Positions 17,239 through 25,724 of a stretch of DNA of 64,000 nucleotides are shown here, one piece after another. Under the pieces are notes generated by a model. That model did not search any database and had not been told where the DNA came from. It was given only the letters and a program-made list of their open reading frames with translations. The translations under genes and the position numbers were made by a program. Source of the stretch: Edaphobacter lichenicola (GTDB taxonomy: Bacteria > Acidobacteriota > Terriglobia > Terriglobales > Acidobacteriaceae); assembly GCF_025264645.1 (NCBI RefSeq), contig NZ_CP073696.1, positions 4,278,001 through 4,342,000 of the forward strand, given 5' to 3'. Every line of letters starts with the position of its first letter. Within the stretch, counting starts at the first letter, position 1.

Positions 17239-18904
17239 CGGTCGTCACCTCTTGTGCAGTCTTGTGAGCGAGCCACTCGTAATCATAGGCCTCATGATCC
17301 ACGATCGGAGTCTCAATAAAGTTTTCGGTCAGCGGTGGCGATTGAATCTGCCACTCAAGTCCGGTAGCCTGCCATGGATTGTTGCCGGCGATCGCGCCAT
17401 ATTTCAGCGACCACCCCAAATAGAGCAGAGGGAGCATATAGCCGACGCCAAGCACCGTCGCTCCGGCAGTCGAGAGAACATTCAGTACCTGGAACTCCGG
17501 CGGATACGCATGATAACGGCGCGGCATTCCGAGGTACCCGAGAATGAACTGCGGTAGAAAGGTCAGGTTGAATCCGATGAAGGTTGTTACCGCCGCCAGC
17601 TTAGATAGCGACTCCGGATACATACGTCCCGTCATCTTAGGCCACCAGAAGTGAACGCCTGCCAGGAACGCCATCAGCATGCCACCCACCATGACAAAGT
17701 GGAAGTGAGCCACGATAAAGTACGTCTCCGTCAGGTGAATATCCATTCCCAACGCGCCGAGGAACACTCCGGTCATACCGCCGATCGTGAAAAGGCCAAG
17801 AAACCCGAATGCATACAGCATCGGTGTCTCAAAGGTGATCGATCCCTTCTGTAGCGTAAATGCCCAGTTGAAGATCTTGATTGCCGACGGCACCGCAACA
17901 AGCATGGTCAGCAGCGAGAAGACCAGGGCGGAGTAGTTCGACACTCCCATGATGAACATATGATGCGCCCATACAAAGAACCCGAAGAGCGCAATAGCCA
18001 CGGAGGAAAACGCAACCGCTGTGTAGCCGAAAACTCGCTTGCGGCTGAAGGTGCTAATGACCTCTGAGATCACGCCCATACCCGGAAGAATCATGATGTA
18101 CACAGCTGGGTGCGAGTAGAACCAGAAAAGATGCTGAAACAGTAAAGGATCGCCACCCTTTGTAGGATCAAAAACTCCGATGCCAACCAGGCGCTCAAGA
18201 GCTACCAGAACAAGGGTGATTGCCAGCACTGGCGTACCGAGCACCATCAGGACTGAAGCGGCGTAGTTCGACCAGCAAAATAGAGGCATTCGGAACCATG
18301 TCATGCCCGGTGCACGCATGCGATGGATCGTAACAATGAAGTTTAGCCCGGTAAAGATCGACGAGAAACCGATGATGAAGACACCCGTCGCAGCGGTGAC
18401 TACGTGGGTGTTCAGATAGTGGGTCGACAGCGGAGTCGTAAAGGTCCAACCGGTATCCACACCACCAAGTACTAGTGCGGCTAACGTAAAGAGGCCGCCA
18501 ATCCAATACAAGTACCAGCTCAGCAGATTGACCTTCGGAAAGGCCAGGTCTTTTGCGCCGATCATGATCGGTATCAGAAAGTTCCCGAGCGTCGCAGGCA
18601 CAGATGGCACCAGGAAGAGGAAGATCATAACGATGCCATGCATCGAAAAGAACTTGTTGTACGTGTCCGATGCCACTAGGTCAGGCTGCGGCGTCAAAAG
18701 CTCCAACCGAATCAAACCTGCGAACGCACCACCGATAAAAAAGAAAAAGGTAATCGAGATCAGATACAGGATTGCAATGCGCTTATGGTCGCCGGTAAAT
18801 AGCCAACTCAGGAGACCATCCTCATTGTTGAGGTAATTACGCTTCGGCAGTGTCGCCGTTCTCTGGTCGGGCAGATTGACAATTGTATAGCTCGTTGCAC
18901 TCAT
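17231..18904 (-). CDS. ctaD: Cytochrome c oxidase subunit I, A2-type (YS motif)
   Basis: This 557-residue, roughly 12-helix catalytic subunit of a heme-copper oxidase carries the heme a and heme a3-CuB centre. Visible signatures include [16 protein letters not shown], the CuB segment [15 protein letters not shown], the CuB His pair in WAHHMFIMG and the heme-ligand region [16 protein letters not shown]. Type A1 enzymes have HPEVY with the D-channel glutamate. Here it is HPAVY preceded by Tyr-Ser, the YS motif of A2-type oxidases such as the Rhodothermus caa3. The gene overlaps subunit II by 4 bp and subunit III by 8 bp. Confidence 0.95.
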   Translation of the reverse strand: MSATSYTIVNLPDQRTATLPKRNYLNNEDGLLSWLFTGDHKRIAILYLISITFFFFIGGAFAGLIRLELLTPQPDLVASDTYNKFFSMHGIVMIFLFLVPSVPATLGNFLIPIMIGAKDLAFPKVNLLSWYLYWIGGLFTLAALVLGGVDTGWTFTTPLSTHYLNTHVVTAATGVFIIGFSSIFTGLNFIVTIHRMRAPGMTWFRMPLFCWSNYAASVLMVLGTPVLAITLVLVALERLVGIGVFDPTKGGDPLLFQHLFWFYSHPAVYIMILPGMGVISEVISTFSRKRVFGYTAVAFSSVAIALFGFFVWAHHMFIMGVSNYSALVFSLLTMLVAVPSAIKIFNWAFTLQKGSITFETPMLYAFGFLGLFTIGGMTGVFLGALGMDIHLTETYFIVAHFHFVMVGGMLMAFLAGVHFWWPKMTGRMYPESLSKLAAVTTFIGFNLTFLPQFILGYLGMPRRYHAYPPEFQVLNVLSTAGATVLGVGYMLPLLYLGWSLKYGAIAGNNPWQATGLEWQIQSPPLTENFIETPIVDHEAYDYEWLAHKTAQEVTTVG

Positions 18905-19944
18905 GGCTTTACCACCCCTGGCGTTGTCGGCGCCGCTTGGTTCGACGTTGATGTGGTCAGCGTCTGCTGCACACGATAGTTAGTCTGTATAGATTTGATG
19001 TACTCCACGAGATCAATCAGGCCATCCTCACTGATCTGCCCCTGATACGTTGGCATAATCGGCGCATAACCCGCCGTAACATGTTGCGAAGGATTCAGTA
19101 TGGCATCCCGCAAGTAGGCATCGTTCACAAGAACCTGCGATCCACTTGCAAGCTGCAACTTCGATCCATAGACCCCCGCAAGATTCGGCCCACGCGCTGC
19201 TGCACTTCCAGAATGGCAGGAGTTGCACCCCATACTCGCGAACAACCTTTCACCATTTTGCGCCAACGACATGCCGCTGGTCGACTCCTGCGTCCACTTG
19301 TCGTAGTCATCGGGGCTCAGAACTGTCACTTCGCCAATCATCTGAGAATGGTTCGTCCCGCAATACTGCGTGCAGAATATATGGTACGTCCCTGGAGTGG
19401 TAGCCTGGAACCACACGGTCGAATACCGACCCGGAATCACCTCTCGCTTGACCCGGAAATCGGGAATCGAGAAGCTGTGGAAGACATCCTGCGAGATCAT
19501 AGTCAACTGAACAGGACGGCCAGTGGGCACATGCAGCGCATTGATCTCATGCTGTCCGCCCGGATGCTCCGCCTTCCACATCCACTGTTTACCGACGACG
19601 TAGATGTTCATCGCATTCGTCGGCGGGTTATAGATGCGGAAGTAAAGCAGCGCGCCCCAGACAAACACAATCAAAAAGAGAGCTAGAGGAATAATCGTCC
19701 AGGTAGCCTCAAGCAGCGTCGAACCCTCAACCTGAATGGCAACCGGGTGCTTCTCCTTGCGATAGCGGATCGAAAAGCCGAAGATGAGAATGCCCACCAG
19801 CGTCAAACCGACGACCGTGATCAACAACAGGAAGAAGTAGAGCGCGTCAGCGTAGGGCGCAATGGTCGATGCTTCGCGCGGAAAGAGCGCCGAAGCGTTG
19901 AGCCACTTCACCAAAAATTGCCACAGGACTGGACTGATATGCAT
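18901..19944 (-). CDS. ctaC: Cytochrome c oxidase subunit II fused to cytochrome c (caa3 type)
   Basis: This 347-residue subunit accepts electrons. Two N-terminal transmembrane helices (about 28-60 and 82-105) anchor a periplasmic cupredoxin domain with the CuA ligands in [10 protein letters not shown] (His) and [15 protein letters not shown] (two Cys, His, Met). A C-terminal c-type domain has the heme site GCNSCHSG (about 238) and a likely axial Met in PIMPTY. The fused cytochrome makes this a caa3 oxidase, able to take electrons directly from the ActA/ActE cytochromes of the upstream complex III. Confidence 0.95.
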   Translation of the reverse strand: MHISPVLWQFLVKWLNASALFPREASTIAPYADALYFFLLLITVVGLTLVGILIFGFSIRYRKEKHPVAIQVEGSTLLEATWTIIPLALFLIVFVWGALLYFRIYNPPTNAMNIYVVGKQWMWKAEHPGGQHEINALHVPTGRPVQLTMISQDVFHSFSIPDFRVKREVIPGRYSTVWFQATTPGTYHIFCTQYCGTNHSQMIGEVTVLSPDDYDKWTQESTSGMSLAQNGERLFASMGCNSCHSGSAAARGPNLAGVYGSKLQLASGSQVLVNDAYLRDAILNPSQHVTAGYAPIMPTYQGQISEDGLIDLVEYIKSIQTNYRVQQTLTTSTSNQAAPTTPGVVKP

Positions 19945-19953
19945 CGTTACCCT

Positions 19954-20853
19954 TTATCCGTTCTCTTTCTTCGTCAGGTCGTGTTCGCGCGCGAGGTTAG
20001 CGTCTCTTCGAAACATCAAAAACATAAATCCGCCTAATCCCGCCACTGTAATCATCCCGCCAAGCTGCACAACGCGCGCGATGACAAGCGAATGTTTATT
20101 CGTCTGCGGATCGTAGTGATAGCAATAGGTCAGAATATTGGCAACAGGGGAACCAATCTTATTTCCGGAAGCATCAATCAATCCCAGCAGCATATCCTTC
20201 GGCGAGTACTCCACCCCAAGATAGTACTGAGCCAGTTTGCCGTCTGTTGTCACGATCTCGATGGAACTGGCATGTGCGAACTGGGATAGTCTTCCATCCG
20301 GTCCCGGAACACGAACATATCCAAAGCCGACTGCATTCGTTACAGCGTCAATCGCTGGCCGCTGACCCGTCAGGAAATGCCAGCCAGCCGCGGTCTCCGG
20401 GCGTCCATAACGCTTTACATAGAGAGCTTTAGACTTAGCAGCCTGCTCCGGCGTGTCGCTTGGATCGATGCTGATAATGACAACATCAAAATCCTTACCC
20501 GGATTCAGTTTCACCATCTCCAACGAACTCGTCAGGCCATCCAACTCCTCGGAGCAAAGCATGGGGCAGGTGTAGTACACCAGCGAAAGTATCGCCGGAT
20601 GCTTTCCGAAGTAGTCGCCCAGCTTCACCGTCTTACCTGTTTCGTCCACAAAAGACGCATCCAGAGGCAGCTGCTGATTCAGATGTTGCGATACTCCCAC
20701 TTTTTGGAGCACCTGCGGCAACTGATCTCCTGCGTTATCGCCACTCTGCTTGTCACCATAACTTGAGACCTGTGCGAGCAATGGCGCGCTCAGCAAAGCG
20801 CAGCAAAGAATTGCCGCCTGCCATCCGCCTCGTATTGTTCGCAAACTCATCAT
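19954..20853 (-). CDS. SCO1/SenC family copper chaperone
   Basis: The 299-residue protein has an N-terminal signal (core AAILCCALLSAPLLAQ), a thioredoxin-like SCO domain with the copper-binding YYTCPMLCSEE (CxxxC, about residue 93) and a distal His in FAHASSIEIVTTDG (about 192), plus a C-terminal transmembrane helix (about 265-285). SCO proteins deliver copper to the CuA site of subunit II. Location immediately before ctaC (9-bp gap) supports that role here. The C-terminal rather than N-terminal anchor is typical of several ACIII-linked SCO proteins. Confidence 0.92.
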   Translation of the reverse strand: MMSLRTIRGGWQAAILCCALLSAPLLAQVSSYGDKQSGDNAGDQLPQVLQKVGVSQHLNQQLPLDASFVDETGKTVKLGDYFGKHPAILSLVYYTCPMLCSEELDGLTSSLEMVKLNPGKDFDVVIISIDPSDTPEQAAKSKALYVKRYGRPETAAGWHFLTGQRPAIDAVTNAVGFGYVRVPGPDGRLSQFAHASSIEIVTTDGKLAQYYLGVEYSPKDMLLGLIDASGNKIGSPVANILTYCYHYDPQTNKHSLVIARVVQLGGMITVAGLGGFMFLMFRRDANLAREHDLTKKENG

Positions 20854-20893
20854 GATGTCTCTTCTCTATCTTAAATCTGCTCGGCCAAGTGCC

Positions 20894-21586
20894 TTATTTC
20901 GCGGGTGCTAGCTCCGCATGCAAGCCACCTTCAGCTTTGCCGTAGCTCATCTTTTGTTCCCTTGCCTCGATCGTCTCGAGCTCATAGCCCGTTCGAGCAA
21001 ATCCTGAAGTCAGCGGGGCCTGGACCACTGGCTTTTCATCTCCAGCCATCTCAGTAGTAGCTGCAGCCGCTTGTGCGTTTACAGGAAGACCGCGTTGCGC
21101 AATCAACTCCATCGCCCGCGAGATAGGAATCCGTATCGACCCATTTTCGGCAGGAGTACTACTGTAGTAGTTCAGCAATAAATCCTCACGAGCATGCAGA
21201 TCCGCCGTCGCCTGGTTGCCATCGTCGATGTCCAGACGTGGTTCTGGAAAGGTCGACGTCATCTGCTGGAACTCTTTCTGCTGCATCTCAGGATTGCTGG
21301 CAAGATCCTGCCGCTTGCCATTAGTCGTCTCTGCACCAGCAAATGCCGAAAGCTTATTCCACTTCGTCGGCGGTCCGTCCGACTTCTCGATCGCCGAGTT
21401 GATGACCTTACCCATCACAAAGCAGAAGACAAAGAAGACCAGTACGAATCCAAACAGACCAGCCAGAAATACAGCGACACCACTGGCATTCACGTCCGTC
21501 GTTTCATATCCCGGAGACTCCGCATCACGAACATGCGGGTCGTGCGCTCCTGGTGTTTGATGCATCTCGTGATCGTTAGTGGGCAT
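20894..21586 (-). CDS. Conserved unknown single-pass membrane protein of the ACIII-caa3 operon
   Basis: This 230-residue protein has no assigned function. Residues 1-35 are acidic and His-containing. One transmembrane helix (about 37-62; VAVFLAGLFGFVLVFFVFCF) follows, then a long periplasmic or cytoplasmic tail. The most striking part is LLNYYSSTPAENGSIRIPIS followed by RAMELIAQRGLPV (about 145-180). The Arg-Ile-Pro-Ile and Ala-Met-Glu-Leu pattern looks conserved and resembles uncharacterised proteins encoded near cytochrome oxidases. The start overlaps actF by 11 bp, so it is co-translated with complex III. An accessory subunit or assembly factor linking ACIII to the oxidase is inferred. Confidence 0.6.
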   Translation of the reverse strand: MPTNDHEMHQTPGAHDPHVRDAESPGYETTDVNASGVAVFLAGLFGFVLVFFVFCFVMGKVINSAIEKSDGPPTKWNKLSAFAGAETTNGKRQDLASNPEMQQKEFQQMTSTFPEPRLDIDDGNQATADLHAREDLLLNYYSSTPAENGSIRIPISRAMELIAQRGLPVNAQAAAATTEMAGDEKPVVQAPLTSGFARTGYELETIEAREQKMSYGKAEGGLHAELAPAK

Positions 21587-22922
21587 GTTCAGGCTCCAGC
21601 ATCTCTTCTACGTGAGGATCGTTCACGTTGATCAAAGGACGTGCTTGCAGTTGCGTCATATAGTAGGCGGCCCATAGCGAGATCAGGGCTACAGGAACCG
21701 TTATGTAGGCAAGGATTCCAACGTTGCCCGCGATACGTAGATTCCCGGCAGCGTCGGCAAAGTTCGGCTCAATCAGCCAGAACATATCCACGCAGCGAGC
21801 AAAGATCATGAAGCAGGTCAACCAGATCATCTTTTGCTTGTTTCGCTTCAGATCACGCGAGAGCAACAGGCAGAAGGGAATCAACCAGTGGCAGATGAAG
21901 TCAGCCGTGCATACATACCACCATCCACCGTGAATCCGATTCAGGTACCAAGGAATCTCGTCCGGAACGTTACCTGACCAGATTATTAGAAACTCTGCGA
22001 AGCAGAGATAAATGTTTAGCATCACGAACGCAAATGCCAGCTTGCCGAGGTCGTGCTGCTCAGTAACTCTCAGCATCGTCTTCATCGGCTCGAACCGCGA
22101 TAGAAGAATGACCGTCAGAATGGACAGCGCGAGAACCGCATAACCCTGTCCGACCAAGAACTGAAGTCCCCAGATCGACGAGTACCACGTAATGTCCAGC
22201 GACTTGATCCAAACGATGGCGCCGTCAGTAAGCAGGATGACGTAGATGAGGATGCCGATGCCGCATAGATTTTCAAACTTGATCCGCCAACGGTCAAAGC
22301 TGGGCTCGGTTCCGCGTGCTGGATCAGCATCGCGTTCAATCGACCATTTATTGAGAAGAAACGTAAAGAGCAGAAGAATCGCGAAGATAACAACCGTCTG
22401 AATGATTGCCGCACTCGGATTCAACATGCTGCGCTTCGCATTCAGCGTCATTGCCTGTTCAAGCGAAACCGCGTGATTCGATAGCGCCTGGGCCACAGCT
22501 CCAGCAGTGGGAAATGCAGCCCACTGATAGAGGTGCTTCCAAAAGAAGATGATTGGCACGAACATAAGGCCGACCAGCCAGATTGTGCGAGTCATCGCCT
22601 CCAGCGGGCGACGAAGCAACAGGCCCCACTTACCGCCACTGACATACTGCAGCATCAACAGGACCAGCCCACCGCCGGCGAAGCTGAAGCAAATCATATA
22701 GCCCATCAGGTATGCGCGTAGGATATGGTTTTTACCCTCGTGGCTGAAGGCAAAGGCAACCGAGAGAAGCGTGGCGACTACGAAGACGATCAGCGCACGC
22801 ATCCGCCATGCGGAGAGGATCTCCGGTGCAGCAAGCGATGCAGGCAATGTCTTCGGCCCATGATTCTCGTGGTGGCCGCCTGCTTCTCCGTAATGTTCGT
22901 GTCCAGATGACATGCGTTTCAA
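21576..22922 (-). CDS. actF: Alternative complex III subunit ActF (NrfD-like membrane subunit)
   Basis: The 448-residue polytopic protein has about 10 hydrophobic helices. Residues 1-35 are His/Gly-rich. FMLNIYLCFAEFLIIWSGNV and the later RIHGGWWYVCTADFICHWLIPF segment fit the second quinone-interacting NrfD-type subunit of ACIII. ActC and ActF form the membrane core that oxidises quinol. The gene follows actE by 24 bp and overlaps the unknown membrane protein gene. Confidence 0.85.
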   Translation of the reverse strand: MKRMSSGHEHYGEAGGHHENHGPKTLPASLAAPEILSAWRMRALIVFVVATLLSVAFAFSHEGKNHILRAYLMGYMICFSFAGGGLVLLMLQYVSGGKWGLLLRRPLEAMTRTIWLVGLMFVPIIFFWKHLYQWAAFPTAGAVAQALSNHAVSLEQAMTLNAKRSMLNPSAAIIQTVVIFAILLLFTFLLNKWSIERDADPARGTEPSFDRWRIKFENLCGIGILIYVILLTDGAIVWIKSLDITWYSSIWGLQFLVGQGYAVLALSILTVILLSRFEPMKTMLRVTEQHDLGKLAFAFVMLNIYLCFAEFLIIWSGNVPDEIPWYLNRIHGGWWYVCTADFICHWLIPFCLLLSRDLKRNKQKMIWLTCFMIFARCVDMFWLIEPNFADAAGNLRIAGNVGILAYITVPVALISLWAAYYMTQLQARPLINVNDPHVEEMLEPEHAH

Positions 22923-22946
22923 GCCTTCATTCGGAAGCTTCCGAGG

Positions 22947-23732
22947 TTACTGCTTCGGTACGGTTTGTCCGGCGGAACCAGCTGCCGGAGGAACAGCGTT
23001 AGAACGTGATGGGGCAACAGCTCCCGTCGCGGCAGATCCAGAACCCGGCGCCGGGAGGACGAACAGTCCATTGTCAGGCGTCCCAGTCACAGCGGTTGGC
23101 GGCAAAGTCCACTCATCTGCAAAGGAAGCCGGCAAGCCCTCTCGCTCGGAGATGCTGGCTAAAGATTCGACGTGGGCTCCCGAGGGGACATCCGCCTGCG
23201 TCGCCTTTTGGCTCAACTGCAGTGCCTTAATGTAGGCAACAATAGCCCACCGATCCGCTGGCACAATTTGTGAAGAATAGTCAGGCATCGCGCCGTAGCC
23301 GTTCGAGATGACATGAAAGAAGTGACCGAGCGGAGCCGATTCGAGCCGCGCCGAATGGAAGCTGCCAGCCTTCATATACCCACGCTGAACGATCATCCCG
23401 ATACCATTGCCCACCCGCGAGTGACAAGGAGTGCAGTAAATGTTGTATCGCTCCTGTCCGCGTTCCAGCACCTGTTGTGTCGCGGGGAAAGGCAGACCGT
23501 CGCCTTCTTTTCCATTCACCAGACCGGTGTAAAAGTACGCATCTTCATGCAGCTGATTCCGCGCAACCGTATTCTCGACCTGAGGGCGCACAGAGCGGCC
23601 ATCCGCATAGAAGTCGGTACCGCGTTGCGGGAAGAACTTTGGCTGGTTATGCATATCCTGACGGCAACCCACCACCACGAACAGCGATAGAGCGGCTGTG
23701 GCGAAGGTCATGCGTCGGGATGTCAATCTCAC
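22947..23732 (-). CDS. actE: Alternative complex III subunit ActE (lipoprotein monoheme cytochrome c)
   Basis: The 261-residue protein has a lipoprotein signal: basic RLTSRR n-region, hydrophobic core and the lipobox VVVGC. One heme c site is present (IYCTPCHSRVGN), with a likely axial Met in GAMPDYSS. The C-terminal 70 residues are Pro/Ala/Gly-rich. In ACIII, ActE passes electrons from the complex to cytochrome c or to the oxidase. A GTG at 23732 is chosen because it supplies the positive n-region; ATG at 23711 would leave none. The upstream open frame to 23915 lies inside actD and is not used. Confidence 0.85.
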   Translation of the reverse strand: MRLTSRRMTFATAALSLFVVVGCRQDMHNQPKFFPQRGTDFYADGRSVRPQVENTVARNQLHEDAYFYTGLVNGKEGDGLPFPATQQVLERGQERYNIYCTPCHSRVGNGIGMIVQRGYMKAGSFHSARLESAPLGHFFHVISNGYGAMPDYSSQIVPADRWAIVAYIKALQLSQKATQADVPSGAHVESLASISEREGLPASFADEWTLPPTAVTGTPDNGLFVLPAPGSGSAATGAVAPSRSNAVPPAAGSAGQTVPKQ

Positions 23733-23739
23733 TTGCGTA

Positions 23740-24282
23740 TTAATGATCCACCTCCACCACGGAGACCGCAGGGAACTGCTCGAGAAACGCTCGCGTCTCG
23801 CTGAGCGAAAACTTGGGATCGACCGCCTCGAGACACAGAAAGAACTTGTCTGTCGTAGCGCCGTTCCTGAAGTTTGGCGCATTGAAGACAGGATGATAGA
23901 GCTGCGGCAGGCCATTCAGTGCCAGCATTCCCAATGCGGCCGAGAAACCGGCGAACAGAATCGTCCACTCATAGGCCGGAATAATGAACGCTGGCCACGA
24001 GAACAACGGTCTCCCTGCAATATTCAGTGGATAGGCCCATACATTGATCCAGGTCTCCATCAGAAACGCAGTCGTTACCCCCATCAGGCCGCCAATCAAA
24101 CACACCATGGGGACCCGTGTCTTATGGAACTCCAGCGCCTCAGCCGCCTCTTCCACCGGATAAGGCGTATAGCACTCCATGCGGCGATAGCCGGCACGGC
24201 GCGCCTCCTCGGTGGCATGCACTAACTCGCTGGGCGTATTGAACTCGGCGAGCAATCCGTAAACTCCTTCGCGGGGCGGCAT
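23740..24282 (-). CDS. actD: Alternative complex III subunit ActD (DUF3341)
   Basis: The 180-residue protein opens with GVYGLLAEFNTPSELVHATE, a ferredoxin-like DUF3341 start, followed by GYRRMECYTPYPVEE. Two transmembrane helices follow (about 58-80 and 103-125), then a tail that returns to the soluble domain. ActD is a structural subunit without cofactor. Start and stop are coupled: the ATG overlaps the actC stop by one base. Confidence 0.92.
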   Translation of the reverse strand: MPPREGVYGLLAEFNTPSELVHATEEARRAGYRRMECYTPYPVEEAAEALEFHKTRVPMVCLIGGLMGVTTAFLMETWINVWAYPLNIAGRPLFSWPAFIIPAYEWTILFAGFSAALGMLALNGLPQLYHPVFNAPNFRNGATTDKFFLCLEAVDPKFSLSETRAFLEQFPAVSVVEVDH

Positions 24283-25724
24283 TAAACGGTCTCCTTACTG
24301 ACTGTCTCAGCATCGGCTCCGCCGCGGGTGACCTTGGTCTGCGGCAGCATCATTCGAATCTCGGACATCGGAATCATCGGCAGGAATCGAACGAACAGGA
24401 AGAACAGGAAGGTGAACAATCCCATCGTTCCCACATAGATCATGTAGTCCCACTTCGTCGCCCGGTAGGTACCCCAGCTCGACGGCAGATACTCGCGATA
24501 CAGGCTGGTGACGACGATAACGAAACGCTCAAACCACATACCCGTATTGACAATGAGTGACAGGATAAACAGCCACACCACGTTCACGCGCAGTTTGCGC
24601 GACCACAATGTAGTCAGTGGAATTGCAATGTTGGTCAGGATCAGAATCCAGTACGCCCAGCCCATCGGCCCGAACATACGATTCCACATCATGAAGAACT
24701 CCCAGTGGCTGGCCGAGTACCAGCTCATGAAGACCTCCATGCCGTATCCATACGCCACGATCGATCCCGTCGCCAGCATCACCTTGGCCATGTTATCCAG
24801 GTGACGCAGCGTGACCAGATCTTCCATGTGGTAGAACTTGCGGATCGGAATTGCCAGCGTCAACACCATGGCGAATCCCGAATAGACGGCGCCTGCAACA
24901 AAGTATGGCGGAAAGATCGTCGTATGCCAGCCTGCGAGCGCCGCCACCGCAAAGTCGAAGCTGATGACCGTGTGCACTGAGAGCACCAGGGGAGTCGAAA
25001 GACCCGCCAGCAGCAGGGAAGCCGACTCATACCGGATCCAGTGCCGGGTCGATCCACGCCATCCGAGGCTCAACATACCGTAGAAGTACTTCGCCAGTGG
25101 CATCGTAGCGCGGTCGCGCAGCGTCCCGAAGTCGGGAATCATTCCGATATACCAGAAGATGATCGAGATCGACGCATACGTCGACACGGCGAACACGTCC
25201 CAGGCCAGAGGGCTACGGAACTGCGGCCAGACGTTCATCGTGTTCGGGTAAGGAAAGAGCCAGTAAGCCAACCAAGGACGACCGACGTGAATCAGCGGGA
25301 ACGTTCCAGCGCAGACGACTGCAAAGATCGTCATCGCCTCTGCAAACCGGTTGATCGAATTACGCCAGGTCTGCTTGAACAGCAGTAGAATCGCCGAGAT
25401 CAACGTACCCGCGTGGCCGATACCGATCCACCACACAAAGTTGATAATGGCGAATCCCCAGGCGCCGGGAATCGTCACACCCCAGATTCCAACGCCCTTC
25501 AGAAACAGCCACGTGCATCCGATCACGAGGCCCATCGCAACGCCTGCCCCAACAATCAAGCCGAAGAACCACCCCAGCGGAGTGTTCGACGTCAGCACGA
25601 TTCCCGCGATCTTCTGCGTGACCGACTTGAAGTTATGGCCCGGCGCAATAACCGCATACTCGCCAGTACGCGGGTCGATCATAGGATCGACGATCGGGTC
25701 TTGCATGGGTCCTTTGGTCGCCAT
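24282..25724 (-). CDS. actC: Alternative complex III subunit ActC (NrfD/polysulfide-reductase-like)
   Basis: The 480-residue integral membrane protein has about 10 helices. Family segments include WWIGIGHAGTLISAILLLFK (about 95), RSPLAWDVFAVSTYASISII (about 165) and HTTIFPPYFVAGAVYSGFAM (about 268). ActC carries the main quinol-binding site and possible proton path of ACIII. It overlaps actB and actD by one base each, consistent with equimolar translation. Confidence 0.93.
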   Translation of the reverse strand: MATKGPMQDPIVDPMIDPRTGEYAVIAPGHNFKSVTQKIAGIVLTSNTPLGWFFGLIVGAGVAMGLVIGCTWLFLKGVGIWGVTIPGAWGFAIINFVWWIGIGHAGTLISAILLLFKQTWRNSINRFAEAMTIFAVVCAGTFPLIHVGRPWLAYWLFPYPNTMNVWPQFRSPLAWDVFAVSTYASISIIFWYIGMIPDFGTLRDRATMPLAKYFYGMLSLGWRGSTRHWIRYESASLLLAGLSTPLVLSVHTVISFDFAVAALAGWHTTIFPPYFVAGAVYSGFAMVLTLAIPIRKFYHMEDLVTLRHLDNMAKVMLATGSIVAYGYGMEVFMSWYSASHWEFFMMWNRMFGPMGWAYWILILTNIAIPLTTLWSRKLRVNVVWLFILSLIVNTGMWFERFVIVVTSLYREYLPSSWGTYRATKWDYMIYVGTMGLFTFLFFLFVRFLPMIPMSEIRMMLPQTKVTRGGADAETVSKETV

